Below, piece after piece: positions 45,111-53,849 of a stretch of DNA of 64,000 bases. The stretch is from Acholeplasmataceae bacterium (GTDB lineage: Bacteria; Bacillota_I; Bacilli_A; Acholeplasmatales; Acholeplasmataceae), in assembly GCA_021108415.1 (NCBI GenBank), contig JAIOQX010000006.1, forward strand, positions 62,001 to 126,000. Reading direction: 5' to 3'. The notes beneath the pieces are model-generated. The model did no database searches and was not told the origin of the DNA. It saw only the letters and a list, made by a program, of their open reading frames with translations. The translations under genes and the position numbers were made by a program. How positions within the stretch are numbered: the stretch's first letter is position 1; every line of letters begins with the position of its first letter.

Positions 45111-46481
45111 TTACATATGAATAGGCTTATCTATAGCACCATGTGCAGCTTCCATAACAATTTCAGATAATGTAGGATGTGGATGGACAGTATTAGCAAC
45201 TTCATGTGCTGTACCTTCTAATTCCATCGTAACTCCTAATTCTGCAATTAAGTCTGATGCATTATATGCTAGAATGTGTGCCCCTAATATTTCTTTGTAT
45301 TTCTCACTAACTAATAATTTAACAAATCCATCTTTTTCATTATCTGCTAATGCTTTACCACTAGCCAATAATGGGAAAGTAGATGATTTATATTTAATAT
45401 CTTTTTCTTTTAATTCTTTTTCAGTCATCCCAACAGATGCAATTTCTGGAGAACCATAAACTGCATTTGGCATTCTTGAATAATTCATTTTCTTATCATG
45501 TCCTAATAAATTTTCAATCACAACTAATCCTTCATGTGATGCCACATGAGCTAACATGTATTTACCATTCACGTCACCAATCGCATAAACACCTTTAATA
45601 TTAGTCTTTAATTGATCATCAGTAACAATAGCAGATCTTTCCATCTTTAAATCTAGCGCTTCAAGACCTTTAGTGTTTGCTCTCATGCCTACACTAACCA
45701 AGATAGAGTCTGCATCGACTTCTACATCTTTGCCTTCTAATTGATAGATAACTTTTGATCCTTTAACAGCTTTAACTTCTGCATTTGCAAATATTTCAAT
45801 ACCTTCACGTTTTAAGATCTTCGTATATGAACTTCTTATATCTTCATCCATCATTGGTAGAATACCATCTAATTTTTCAATAATGGTAACTTTTGATCCA
45901 AGTGAATTAAAGATGGTTGCAAATTCAACACCAATCACACCACCACCAATAATGACTAGATTTTTAGGAGCTTGTTCTATTTGCAACATTTCTCTTGAAG
46001 TTCTTGCAAATCCTTTTTCATAAGCTTCTTTTAATCCATCGATAGGTGGAACTATTGGAGAGGCACCTGTAGCTAAAATCAAATTTTTACAAGTTAAGGT
46101 TTCACCATTAACTTCTACTTTATCTTTTGCAACTACACTACCTAATCCATTATAAACATCAACGCCACTCTTCTTTAAAAGTCCAGCAACGCCAGTTGTT
46201 AATTTTTTAACAACAAGATTTTTTCTTTTCATCATTTTAGACCAATCATAACCGATAGCACCATCAATGGTAACACCATAATCAGCTGCATGAGTTAAGG
46301 TCTTATAGACTTTAGCATTTTTTAATAATGTCTTAGTTGGTATACACCCATGGTTTAGGCAAACCCCACCTACGACTTCTTTTTCAATCAATGCGACTTT
46401 TAGATTGTTTTGCCCTGCTTTAATCGCAGCAACGTAACCCCCTGGTCCACCGCCTAATATAATTACATCATAATTTTTCAT
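45111..46481 (-). CDS. pdhD: Dihydrolipoyl dehydrogenase (E3)
   Basis: A 456-residue flavoprotein that reoxidises the lipoyl group of E2 with NAD. FAD-binding GGGPGGYVAAI is at about 10-20, the redox-active disulfide in GGVCLNHGCIPTKTLL (about 38-53), the NAD-binding GGGVIGVEFA (about 178-187) and the C-terminal active-site HPHPTLSE with the His-Glu pair (about 437-444). No extra lipoyl domain is fused. Last gene of pdhA-B-C-D, 14 bases after pdhC, ahead of the bidirectional terminator. Confidence 0.97.
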   Translation of the reverse strand: MKNYDVIILGGGPGGYVAAIKAGQNNLKVALIEKEVVGGVCLNHGCIPTKTLLKNAKVYKTLTHAADYGVTIDGAIGYDWSKMMKRKNLVVKKLTTGVAGLLKKSGVDVYNGLGSVVAKDKVEVNGETLTCKNLILATGASPIVPPIDGLKEAYEKGFARTSREMLQIEQAPKNLVIIGGGVIGVEFATIFNSLGSKVTIIEKLDGILPMMDEDIRSSYTKILKREGIEIFANAEVKAVKGSKVIYQLEGKDVEVDADSILVSVGMRANTKGLEALDLKMERSAIVTDDQLKTNIKGVYAIGDVNGKYMLAHVASHEGLVVIENLLGHDKKMNYSRMPNAVYGSPEIASVGMTEKELKEKDIKYKSSTFPLLASGKALADNEKDGFVKLLVSEKYKEILGAHILAYNASDLIAELGVTMELEGTAHEVANTVHPHPTLSEIVMEAAHGAIDKPIHM

Positions 46482-46495
46482 TTGATCACCTTCTA

Positions 46496-47806
46496 CTAAC
46501 TTAATAATAACATCATTGGGTCAGATAATAAAGACTTAATTTCATTTAAAAATCTTCCTGCATCTGCACCATCAATAACTCTATGATCAACTGCTAGTGA
46601 TAAAGGTAGAACATATCCTACTTTTAACTCATCATTTACAACTACTGGTTTCTTTTCAATTTTACCAATTCCTAAAATACCTACTTCTGGATGATTGATA
46701 ATTGGTGTCCCATAAGCAACATCAGCGGCACCAAAATTTGTGATACTAAATGTCGTATTTTGTAGTTGTTCTAACTTGATCTTGCGATCCACAGTATCTT
46801 TAGCTACTGTACTGATCTCTTTTGCTAATTCTAAAATACTCATTAAATCAGCATCTTTGATATTTGGTACAATAAGGCCATCTTTCGTATCTACAGCCAT
46901 TCCAATATTATAGAATTTTTTAACAACCATTTGTTCGTTTTCTTGATCAAAACTTGCATTAAACATAGGAAATTTCTTTAACGCTAAGATGGTTGCTTTC
47001 ATAATAAATGCCATATAAGTTAATTTGATATCTTGAGCTGCTGCTTGTGTTTTTACTTTTTGTCTTAACTCTACTAATTTATCTACAACAATCTCATCCA
47101 TTAATACAGTATGTGGAATAATTTGCTTAGATAGTGTCATACCTTTAACGATTGCTTTTCTTAAATTAGAAATCTTAACAAGCTCAACGTTTCCTTGTGT
47201 CGAGACCTTAACTTTTGGCATTTGATAAGAAGACTGATTTTGTTGCATATTTTGTCCAGAAGCATTTTTAATATCTTCTTTTAAAACACGACCGTTTTCA
47301 CCAGTTCCATTCACCAATGTGATATCAACACCTAAATCTTTAGCCATTTGTCTTGCAACAGGAGTTGCGAGCACTTTTTTATTTTTAGAAACTTGTTTTT
47401 GATTTCCACTATGTTCAGTAGATGATGCCATAACACTTGATGATACTTCAATCTCACCAATAACACCTTGTGGTTCATCTTCATCTTCTTCAGAAATTGG
47501 AGCATTTTTAGGTTCTTCTTTTTTATCTTTTGGTTCTTCTTTTTCTTTGCTCTTTTCCTCTGCTATTCCACTACCATCATCAATGATAACTACAGTTTGA
47601 CCAACATGAATTGTCTCGCCTTCTTCTGCACCTAACTTTTTAATGATCCCATCAACAGGAGATGGTAATTCAGCGTTAACTTTATCTGTTTCAACAACAA
47701 CTAAAGTTTCACCTTCTTTAACCTTATCGCCTTCTTTAAAATTCCATTTTAATATAACACCTTCATGAATGCCTTCTCCGACATCCGCGAATTTAAAATC
47801 ATACAT
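46496..47806 (-). CDS. pdhC: Dihydrolipoyl acetyltransferase (E2)
   Basis: A 436-residue core subunit that moves the acetyl group to CoA. One N-terminal lipoyl domain (about 1-80) carries the lipoylated Lys in VETDKVNAE (about 42). A charged, Glu/Lys-rich linker (about 82-135), an E3-binding domain (about 142-178; [13 protein letters not shown]) and the catalytic domain (about 205-436) with [15 protein letters not shown] follow, in which His and Asp are catalytic. In the pdh operon it is 11 bases downstream of pdhB. It could in principle serve a branched-chain complex, but the E1 genes and operon are of the PDH type. Confidence 0.96.
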   Translation of the reverse strand: MYDFKFADVGEGIHEGVILKWNFKEGDKVKEGETLVVVETDKVNAELPSPVDGIIKKLGAEEGETIHVGQTVVIIDDGSGIAEEKSKEKEEPKDKKEEPKNAPISEEDEDEPQGVIGEIEVSSSVMASSTEHSGNQKQVSKNKKVLATPVARQMAKDLGVDITLVNGTGENGRVLKEDIKNASGQNMQQNQSSYQMPKVKVSTQGNVELVKISNLRKAIVKGMTLSKQIIPHTVLMDEIVVDKLVELRQKVKTQAAAQDIKLTYMAFIMKATILALKKFPMFNASFDQENEQMVVKKFYNIGMAVDTKDGLIVPNIKDADLMSILELAKEISTVAKDTVDRKIKLEQLQNTTFSITNFGAADVAYGTPIINHPEVGILGIGKIEKKPVVVNDELKVGYVLPLSLAVDHRVIDGADAGRFLNEIKSLLSDPMMLLLS

Positions 47807-47817
47807 AATAAACCTCC

Positions 47818-48795
47818 TTAAAATCTAACTACTTTTTTAATCTGTGCAGCAATTCTTTCTGGTTGTATAAAGTGATGCATTTCACCTTTAGCAAGTGGAA
47901 CTGTAATATCAAATCCAGTTACTCTAGTTGGTGCAGCTTCTAAATACAAGAATGCTTTTTCATTAACTAATGAGATTAACTCAGCTCCTGGACCATAAGT
48001 CTTAACTGCTTCTTGAACGACAAGAAATCTTCCTGTTTTCTTAACAGATTCTATAATAGTTTCTTCATCAATTGGATTGATGGTTCTAAGATCGATTAAT
48101 TCTACACTGATATTTTCATCTTCTAATAATTTGATTGCTTTTTCAGTTTCTCTCATCATTGCACCCCAAGCAACCACAGTAATGTCTGTGCCCTCTTGAG
48201 TTACTTTTGCTTTACCAATTGGTATTCTATACATTTCTTCAGGTACTTCTTGTTTACCTGAACGATAAATTCTTTTTGGTTCCATAAAAATGACAGGATC
48301 TGGATCTTCAATTGCTGAAATCATAAGACCTTTAGCATCATATGGTGTTGAAGGAAATACAACTTTTAAACCTGGAATATGTCCAAGTAATGTTTCAAGT
48401 GATTCACTATGATGCTCTAGCGCTCTAATGCCTCCACCAACTGGAAATCTTACAACGATAGGTAGACCATGTTTACCACGACTTCTATTTCTATATCTTG
48501 CCATATGTGTCACGATTTCAGTATATCCAGGAAAAACAAATCCATCAAATTGAAGTTCAGCAACTGGACGTAGTCCATTAATAGCCATGCCTACAGCATT
48601 ACCTGTAATTGCAGCTTCTGCAATAGGGGTATCAAAAACTCTATCAACGCCATATTTCTTTTGAAGTCCTGCAGTTACTCTAAAAACGCCACCTTCATAA
48701 CCAGTATCTTCACCATAAACAACTACTGAATCGTCATCAGCTAATTTTTGGTCTAATGCTTGATTAATTGCGGTTAATAAATTTATGACTGCCAT
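47818..48795 (-). CDS. pdhB: Pyruvate dehydrogenase E1 beta subunit
   Basis: A 325-residue transketolase-like subunit that with PdhA decarboxylates pyruvate using thiamine diphosphate. The N-terminal [19 protein letters not shown] (about 27-45) and [30 protein letters not shown] (two parts, 57-86) hold the catalytic Glu that activates TPP; the C-terminal transketolase domain ends with [12 protein letters not shown]. Only two bases separate it from pdhA, so the two subunits are coupled. Confidence 0.95.
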   Translation of the reverse strand: MAVINLLTAINQALDQKLADDDSVVVYGEDTGYEGGVFRVTAGLQKKYGVDRVFDTPIAEAAITGNAVGMAINGLRPVAELQFDGFVFPGYTEIVTHMARYRNRSRGKHGLPIVVRFPVGGGIRALEHHSESLETLLGHIPGLKVVFPSTPYDAKGLMISAIEDPDPVIFMEPKRIYRSGKQEVPEEMYRIPIGKAKVTQEGTDITVVAWGAMMRETEKAIKLLEDENISVELIDLRTINPIDEETIIESVKKTGRFLVVQEAVKTYGPGAELISLVNEKAFLYLEAAPTRVTGFDITVPLAKGEMHHFIQPERIAAQIKKVVRF

Positions 48796-48797
48796 GA

Positions 48798-49883
48798 TTA
48801 TTTGCCTCCTTCTTCTAAAAATTTCTTGTGTGTTTCATATTGTTCTGTTAATTGTGGTGTCATTTCTTCATATGTATATTTAAATACATCTAACAATTCA
48901 GCTGTTCCTGATTGTTCAACTTTCTTAAATGTTTCACCTACAAATATTGTTTGTTCTTCTTCTAATGCTTTATCTTCTTTTTCACTCCAATAACCTTTAT
49001 CAATTAAATACTTTTTAAATCTAATCATTGGATCTCTTTTTTCCCACATAGCAACTTCACTATCTTCACGATATAAAGTTGGATCATCAGATGTCGTATG
49101 TGGTCCTAGACGATAAGTATAAGCCTCAATTAAAACTGGACCTTTACCACTTCTAGCATATTCAATAGATTCTTGCATTGCAACATACATAGCAAGCACA
49201 TCATTTCCATCAACTTGCATACCAGGAATACCAAAAGCTACAGCTTTTTGAGCTAGAGTTTCAGCTTTAGTCGCTTTTTTTCTTGGTGTAGAAATTGCGT
49301 ATTGATTATTTTGAATCATCACAACTAAAGGTAGATCAAATGAAGATGCAAAATTTAGTCCTTCATAAAACTCACCATGAGAAGTCCCACCATCACCAAT
49401 AGATGCAACAGCAACTTCATTTTTCTTTAAAATCTTAGAAGCATAAGCTACACCAGATGCGTGGTTAATTTGAGATCCAATAATGATATTAATAGGAAGT
49501 ACTTTGACGCCTTCATCAAAATGACTTCCCCATTCATTTCCATACCAGTAAAGATACATTTGTTCTAATGTAACTCCACGATATAACATTGCATTTAATT
49601 CTCTAAACGCAGGTACAAACCAATCTTGTTCTTGCATTGCAGCTGCTGCACCGACCTGTGCAGCCTCTTGCCCCTTATTTGGAGCGTATGTAAGCATTCT
49701 ACCTTGTCTTTGGTATTGTAGTGCTTTTGTATCAGCAATACGCCCTAAAGCCATTGTTTTATACATTTTTAATAGTGTGTCTTTATCAATGTCAGGTTCT
49801 AAATCTTTATTAACAATTTTGCCTTTTTCATCTAAAATTGATAATCGTTTTTTCTTAAGCGGATCATAGTCTTTAAATAACAT
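48798..49883 (-). CDS. pdhA: Pyruvate dehydrogenase E1 alpha subunit
   Basis: A 361-residue subunit that binds thiamine diphosphate: the TPP motif starts at IGDGGTSHGEFYEGL (about 158-172) and ends with IQNNQYAIS (about 190-198). The phosphorylation-loop histidines are in RLGPHTTSDDPT (about 268-279). It is the first gene of pdhABCD and has a consensus promoter (49912-49940) and a AAAGGAGGG ribosome site. The resulting acetyl-CoA can be used by Kce in lysine fermentation. Branched-chain keto acids are a possible alternative substrate, less likely by context. Confidence 0.95.
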   Translation of the reverse strand: MLFKDYDPLKKKRLSILDEKGKIVNKDLEPDIDKDTLLKMYKTMALGRIADTKALQYQRQGRMLTYAPNKGQEAAQVGAAAAMQEQDWFVPAFRELNAMLYRGVTLEQMYLYWYGNEWGSHFDEGVKVLPINIIIGSQINHASGVAYASKILKKNEVAVASIGDGGTSHGEFYEGLNFASSFDLPLVVMIQNNQYAISTPRKKATKAETLAQKAVAFGIPGMQVDGNDVLAMYVAMQESIEYARSGKGPVLIEAYTYRLGPHTTSDDPTLYREDSEVAMWEKRDPMIRFKKYLIDKGYWSEKEDKALEEEQTIFVGETFKKVEQSGTAELLDVFKYTYEEMTPQLTEQYETHKKFLEEGGK

Positions 49884-49911
49884 GTCTTCGCCCTCCTTTA
49901 TTTACAGCTAT

Positions 49912-49940
49912 ATTATACTTGAGGCAAGTTTTTAATACAA
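49912..49940 (-). promoter_or_regulatory. Promoter of the pdh operon
   Basis: Minus strand: -35 TTGTAT (49935-49940), 17-base spacer, -10 TATAAT (49912-49917). No cre box is seen, in contrast to the mgl and lysine operons. Confidence 0.72.
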
Positions 49941-50042
49941 AAGTTATGCTTAAGATAGAAAGCCAATTTATAATATATATATTTATCCCCTTTATATAGC
50001 TAATTATACATTTTATTAAACTTATGCCTCTATAACAAAAAA

Positions 50043-50065
50043 AAGAAGATGCTTAGCATCTTCTT
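50043..50065 (-). terminator. Terminator of the speA-speB operon
   Basis: AAGAAGATGC (50043-50052) and GCATCTTCTT (50056-50065) form a perfect 10-bp stem over a 3-base loop; on the minus strand a T-run follows. Confidence 0.88.
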
Positions 50066-50081
50066 CATGAAATAACTTATT

Positions 50082-50966
50082 TTATTTTCTTTTATCTAAG
50101 TTTTTTTGTAGGATTAAAACCATTTCTCTTAATGTTTTTGCAGCAACCGCTGTTGATGCGCCACTTGGGTCTAACATCGGTGATAGTTCTACAAAATCAG
50201 CTGCAACCAAATTGTTTAATCTTTCAAATTGATCAAATGCCCATAATAGATCTTTATATTGCATTCCACCTGGTTCTGGTGTACCAGTACCTGGAAATAC
50301 TGATGGATCTAGAACATCTAGATCAATAGTGATATAAACAGGTACATCTTTTAATTTTTCAACAATTAGATTTAGTCCTTCAAAATCAAATTTTCGTTGA
50401 TATACATGTCCATTTTCTTCTTTAGCCCAATCAAACTCTGGTTTTTCACCACTTCTAATTCCAAATTGGAATATTTTACCATCTCCAACAAATTTATGAA
50501 CATGTCTCATAAAAGTTGCATGAGATAAATCTCTGCCAAAAAAGTTTTCTCTTAAATCAGTATGTGCATCTAAATGTATAATATGCAAATTAGGATATGA
50601 TTCAAAAACTGCTTTAATCACAGGATAGCTTACTAAATGTTCGCCACCAACCATCATTGGTACTTTACCATCTTTTAAAATTGTCTTTGTTGTTTTATAA
50701 ACAATATCAAGTGCATCTTCAACTGCACCAATAGGTAAGTCAAGATCACCAACATCTGCAGTCTTATAATCATTTAAGTCTGCCTCTCTATAAGGGGAAT
50801 ACCATTCAACTCCAAATGAGTCTACTCTAATAGCATTTCCAGCAAAACGTGTTCCAGGTCTAAAAGATGTTGTCGCATCCATAGGTACACTAAATATAAC
50901 TACATCTGCTTCTTCATATGTGCTTTTACAACTCTGGAATGATAAATCTACTTTATTCATCTTCAT
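50082..50966 (-). CDS. speB: Agmatinase (ureohydrolase family)
   Basis: A 294-residue binuclear manganese hydrolase that turns agmatine into putrescine and urea. Metal ligands appear in GGEHLVSYPV (His, about 107), HLDAHTDLR (about 128-136, Asp-x-His-x-Asp) and ITIDLDVLDPS (about 210-220, Asp-x-Asp). The family also includes arginase and formiminoglutamase, but it follows the decarboxylase gene with a 14-base overlap, which supports agmatinase. Together they make putrescine from arginine. Confidence 0.9.
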   Translation of the reverse strand: MKMNKVDLSFQSCKSTYEEADVVIFSVPMDATTSFRPGTRFAGNAIRVDSFGVEWYSPYREADLNDYKTADVGDLDLPIGAVEDALDIVYKTTKTILKDGKVPMMVGGEHLVSYPVIKAVFESYPNLHIIHLDAHTDLRENFFGRDLSHATFMRHVHKFVGDGKIFQFGIRSGEKPEFDWAKEENGHVYQRKFDFEGLNLIVEKLKDVPVYITIDLDVLDPSVFPGTGTPEPGGMQYKDLLWAFDQFERLNNLVAADFVELSPMLDPSGASTAVAAKTLREMVLILQKNLDKRK

Positions 50967-52440
50967 CTTCGCTCCATTTCATCCAATACTCTTTATCAAT
51001 AACTTTTATATATCCACTTTCTGTATCACTTAAAATAACCGATCCACTTCTTTGATAGAACTCAAGATCATCTAAAATATCTTGGCTTATGACCTCACCT
51101 GGTATCACAATTGGGATGCCCGGTGGATATATCATAATAGATTCTGCAGCAATCTCATCAACAACTTGAGCGATTGGCATAATCTTTTTAGGTGCATGAT
51201 ATGCCTCTCTAGGTCTTGTATATGCTTCAGGATAGCTATATTTAATCTTAGGTGCAATCGGTTCAAGTTCCATATCGATATATGTCTTACTTAATTGTTT
51301 TAATGCATCAACTAAAATATCTAAATCTTTTTGTTGAGTCCCGATAGATAATACCGCTAGAATTAAATGTGTTTCAGCTAACTCAACTTGTATCTTATAT
51401 GTATCAAATAATTCTTTATAAACGTCAAAACCAGTAACTCCTAATTCAGAGACTTTAATGATAATTTTTGTTTCATCATAATCATATGCATTTCTAGATA
51501 CAAAATATGATTTATCTAATGCTCTGATACCTGGAATCTTATTAATTTGTGCTCTTGTTTTTTTTGCCATTTCTATCAAATTAGGAATTAATTTAGGACC
51601 TTTTTGATAGATTTCTTTTCTTGCGACATCCAAACTTGCTAGTAACAAACTTGAAGGCGATGTTGATTGGATCATATTTATCGTTGATCTTAGTCTAACA
51701 TGATCAACTCTTGGCCCTTGTGTAATTAAAACTGAACTTTGTGTTAAAGAACCTACTGTTTTATGCAAAGAACATGATGCAAGATCAGCTCCTGCTTCCA
51801 TAGATCCTATTGGAAGTTTTTCAGAAAAAGGGAAATGAGAACCGTGTGCTTCATCAACTAAGACTTTCATATCATATTCATGAGCAAGTGTTACAATTTT
51901 TTCTAAATCACTAGTGACACCAAAATATGTAGGGTTAATAACCAAGACTCCCATTGCATCAGGGTTTTCAATAATCGCTTTTTTGACCTCTTCATAATCC
52001 ATATGATTTGCTATACCTAACTCTTGATCAATATATGGTTTTACAAATATCGGGACAGCCCCACTTAAAATAAGTGCGTTAATTGCAGATTTATGTACAT
52101 TTCTAGGTAGAATGATTTTCTCTTTTGCTCTACAGGTACTCATAATCATAGACAAAATACCCATGGTCGTCCCACCGGTTAAAAAGTATGATTTTTCAGC
52201 ACCAAAAGCGTCTGCCATTAATTCAGTTGCTTCTAAAATAACACCTTGAGGTCTATTTAAATTATCCATACCTCTTGGTGCATTCGCATCAAGCTTAAAA
52301 ACTTGTTTTCCTGTATAATCCATCATATCATTATCTATTTGTCCAAGTTTATGACCTGGAACATCATGACAAATCACTCCACTATCGGCATATGCTTTTA
52401 GTTTTGTATAAAATGGTGTAAGGTTATGATCTTTTAACAT
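50953..52440 (-). CDS. speA: PLP-dependent arginine (Orn/Lys/Arg-type) decarboxylase
   Basis: A 495-residue decarboxylase of the aspartate-aminotransferase-fold group. The N-terminal HDVPGHKLGQ (about 25-34), the GG(T)T site YFLTGGTTMGILS (about 104-116), the PLP-Asp and lysine region DEAHGSHFPF and SLHKTVGSLTQS (Lys about 228) are all clear. The length fits the short Bacillus SpeA form (about 490). Arginine is the likely substrate because the agmatinase gene overlaps it; lysine or ornithine is not excluded by sequence. Produces agmatine and CO2. Confidence 0.9.
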   Translation of the reverse strand: MLKDHNLTPFYTKLKAYADSGVICHDVPGHKLGQIDNDMMDYTGKQVFKLDANAPRGMDNLNRPQGVILEATELMADAFGAEKSYFLTGGTTMGILSMIMSTCRAKEKIILPRNVHKSAINALILSGAVPIFVKPYIDQELGIANHMDYEEVKKAIIENPDAMGVLVINPTYFGVTSDLEKIVTLAHEYDMKVLVDEAHGSHFPFSEKLPIGSMEAGADLASCSLHKTVGSLTQSSVLITQGPRVDHVRLRSTINMIQSTSPSSLLLASLDVARKEIYQKGPKLIPNLIEMAKKTRAQINKIPGIRALDKSYFVSRNAYDYDETKIIIKVSELGVTGFDVYKELFDTYKIQVELAETHLILAVLSIGTQQKDLDILVDALKQLSKTYIDMELEPIAPKIKYSYPEAYTRPREAYHAPKKIMPIAQVVDEIAAESIMIYPPGIPIVIPGEVISQDILDDLEFYQRSGSVILSDTESGYIKVIDKEYWMKWSEDEDE

Positions 52441-52553
52441 TTATGTCCCACCTTTCATAGCATTTTTATTTTATCATTTTTTTAATCATAATTATATAAA
52501 GAAACTTTATTTTCTTTAAATACATATATCTTTTTAAATAATAAGATAAATGT

Positions 52554-52559
52554 TATAAT
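52554..52559 (+). promoter_or_regulatory. -10 box of mscS
   Basis: TATAAT at 52554-52559 preceded by TGT (extended -10), about 28 bases upstream of the mscS start, with a weak -35-like TTTTTA (52531-52536) at 17 bases. Confidence 0.55.
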
Positions 52560-52586
52560 ATTTATAAATGAAAGGAGATTACACAT

Positions 52587-53630
52587 ATGAATTTTAACAT
52601 ATTCTTAGCACAAGCATTAACAAACTCACTTCTTACCGCTGCAATAGTAGCAGGTATTATTTTAGTTTTGTTTATAGAGAAAAAATTATTAAAAAATGAG
52701 GATCATATCAATAGATGGTTTGTCGCAATCGTGTATTTTTTCACATTTGTTGCGTTAATCGCATCTATATTAGGTATATTTTCTATTTGGGGTTATGACC
52801 TTGCTGGATACATAGAAACAACCTTAGATAACTTAGCACTAGGTTTATCAGAAAATCTAGGAAGAATCATCTCAAGTACAGTAATTATTGTTATCGCATT
52901 CTTTGTGATGAAATTTAGTAAAATCGCATTTAAAAGAATTGGTTTAAAAGAAGGTCGTGCACAACGCAGAAGAAAAACGGTTGGTAAATTATTATCAAGT
53001 GTTACAAGATATACAGTTGGCATCATTGCAATCATCTCCGTATTATCTGTTTGGGGATTTAACGTAGGACCAGCACTAGCCGGACTTGGTATCATGGGTC
53101 TTGTTATTGGTCTTGGTGCACAAAAGTTTATCAATGACTTAATTGCTGGATTCTTCATCATCTTTGAACAACATTATGATGTTGAAGACGTCGTCGAAGC
53201 ACAAGGCTTTAAAGGTGTAGTTACAGATATTGGATTAAAAACTACTAAGATTAGAAATTGGAAAGGTGATGTAAAGATTCTTGCAAATGGTGATATGACA
53301 AATATTACAAACTATTCAAGAAATCTATCAGTTGCAATCGTTGAATTTGGTGTAGCTTATAAAGAAAACATCGGTAAAGTTCTAGAATTATTAACTGAAA
53401 ACCTACCAAAATTTAAAGCATTAAATCCTGTTATTATTGAAGAACCTGTTGTCTCTGGTGTTATTGCATTAAACTCATCAAGTGTTGATATTAGAGTGAT
53501 TGCTAAAACGCTTAATGAACAACATTATGCTGTTGAAAGATCGTTAAGAAAGTTTATTAAAGATTTATTAGATGAAAATGGTATTGAAATTCCATTCCCA
53601 CAAGTTGTAGTGCATCAACCAAAAGCATAA
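52587..53630 (+). CDS. mscS: MscS-family mechanosensitive ion channel
   Basis: A 347-residue channel that opens under membrane tension to release osmolytes. It has more membrane helices than the 286-residue E. coli form: about 12-30, 42-65, 90-108, 135-156 and the pore helix. The pore-lining helix 3 shows the glycine/alanine pattern ALAGLGIMGLVIGLGAQKF (about 163-181), followed by the beta domain with EQHYDVEDVVEAQGFKGVV. The ribosome site is AAAGGAGA. Monocistronic with a strong terminator. Confidence 0.95.
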   Translation: MNFNIFLAQALTNSLLTAAIVAGIILVLFIEKKLLKNEDHINRWFVAIVYFFTFVALIASILGIFSIWGYDLAGYIETTLDNLALGLSENLGRIISSTVIIVIAFFVMKFSKIAFKRIGLKEGRAQRRRKTVGKLLSSVTRYTVGIIAIISVLSVWGFNVGPALAGLGIMGLVIGLGAQKFINDLIAGFFIIFEQHYDVEDVVEAQGFKGVVTDIGLKTTKIRNWKGDVKILANGDMTNITNYSRNLSVAIVEFGVAYKENIGKVLELLTENLPKFKALNPVIIEEPVVSGVIALNSSSVDIRVIAKTLNEQHYAVERSLRKFIKDLLDENGIEIPFPQVVVHQPKA

Positions 53631-53644
53631 ACTATAAAAAATAT

Positions 53645-53679
53645 AGCCAGTGACTATCATTTATGATGAGTCACTGGCT
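53645..53679 (+). terminator. Terminator of mscS
   Basis: AGCCAGTGACT (53645-53655) and AGTCACTGGCT (53669-53679) form a perfect 11-bp stem, followed by TTTTTT. Confidence 0.92.
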
Positions 53680-53708
53680 TTTTTATTTATATTTATATTA
53701 GTACTTAA

Positions 53709-53849
53709 CTACTTAACTGAGCATTTAGGTGCATGTGCACATCTCTCACAAACACTTTCATCTTTATGTTTAATCATTTGAAAAATAACTCTTCCAGCAA
53801 AAAAGCCAACTACTACTACTATTAATAAATCTGTTAATGTGAATGTCAT
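53709..53849 (-). CDS. FeoB-associated Cys-rich membrane protein
   Basis: A 46-residue protein too short for routine gene callers. It begins MTFTLTDLLIVVVVGFFAG with one membrane helix (about 7-25), followed by a basic segment and the motif CERCAHAPKC near the C-terminus. The ATG overlaps the feoB stop (ATGA), and the GAGGTGG ribosome site lies inside the end of feoB. Small Cys-rich proteins of this kind are known next to feoB in Firmicutes and may help ferrous iron transport; the mechanism is not known. Confidence 0.85.
   Translation of the reverse strand: MTFTLTDLLIVVVVGFFAGRVIFQMIKHKDESVCERCAHAPKCSVK

Noticed and set aside
52793-53161. 122-codon minus-strand frame
   Set aside because: Antisense to the well-supported mscS gene.
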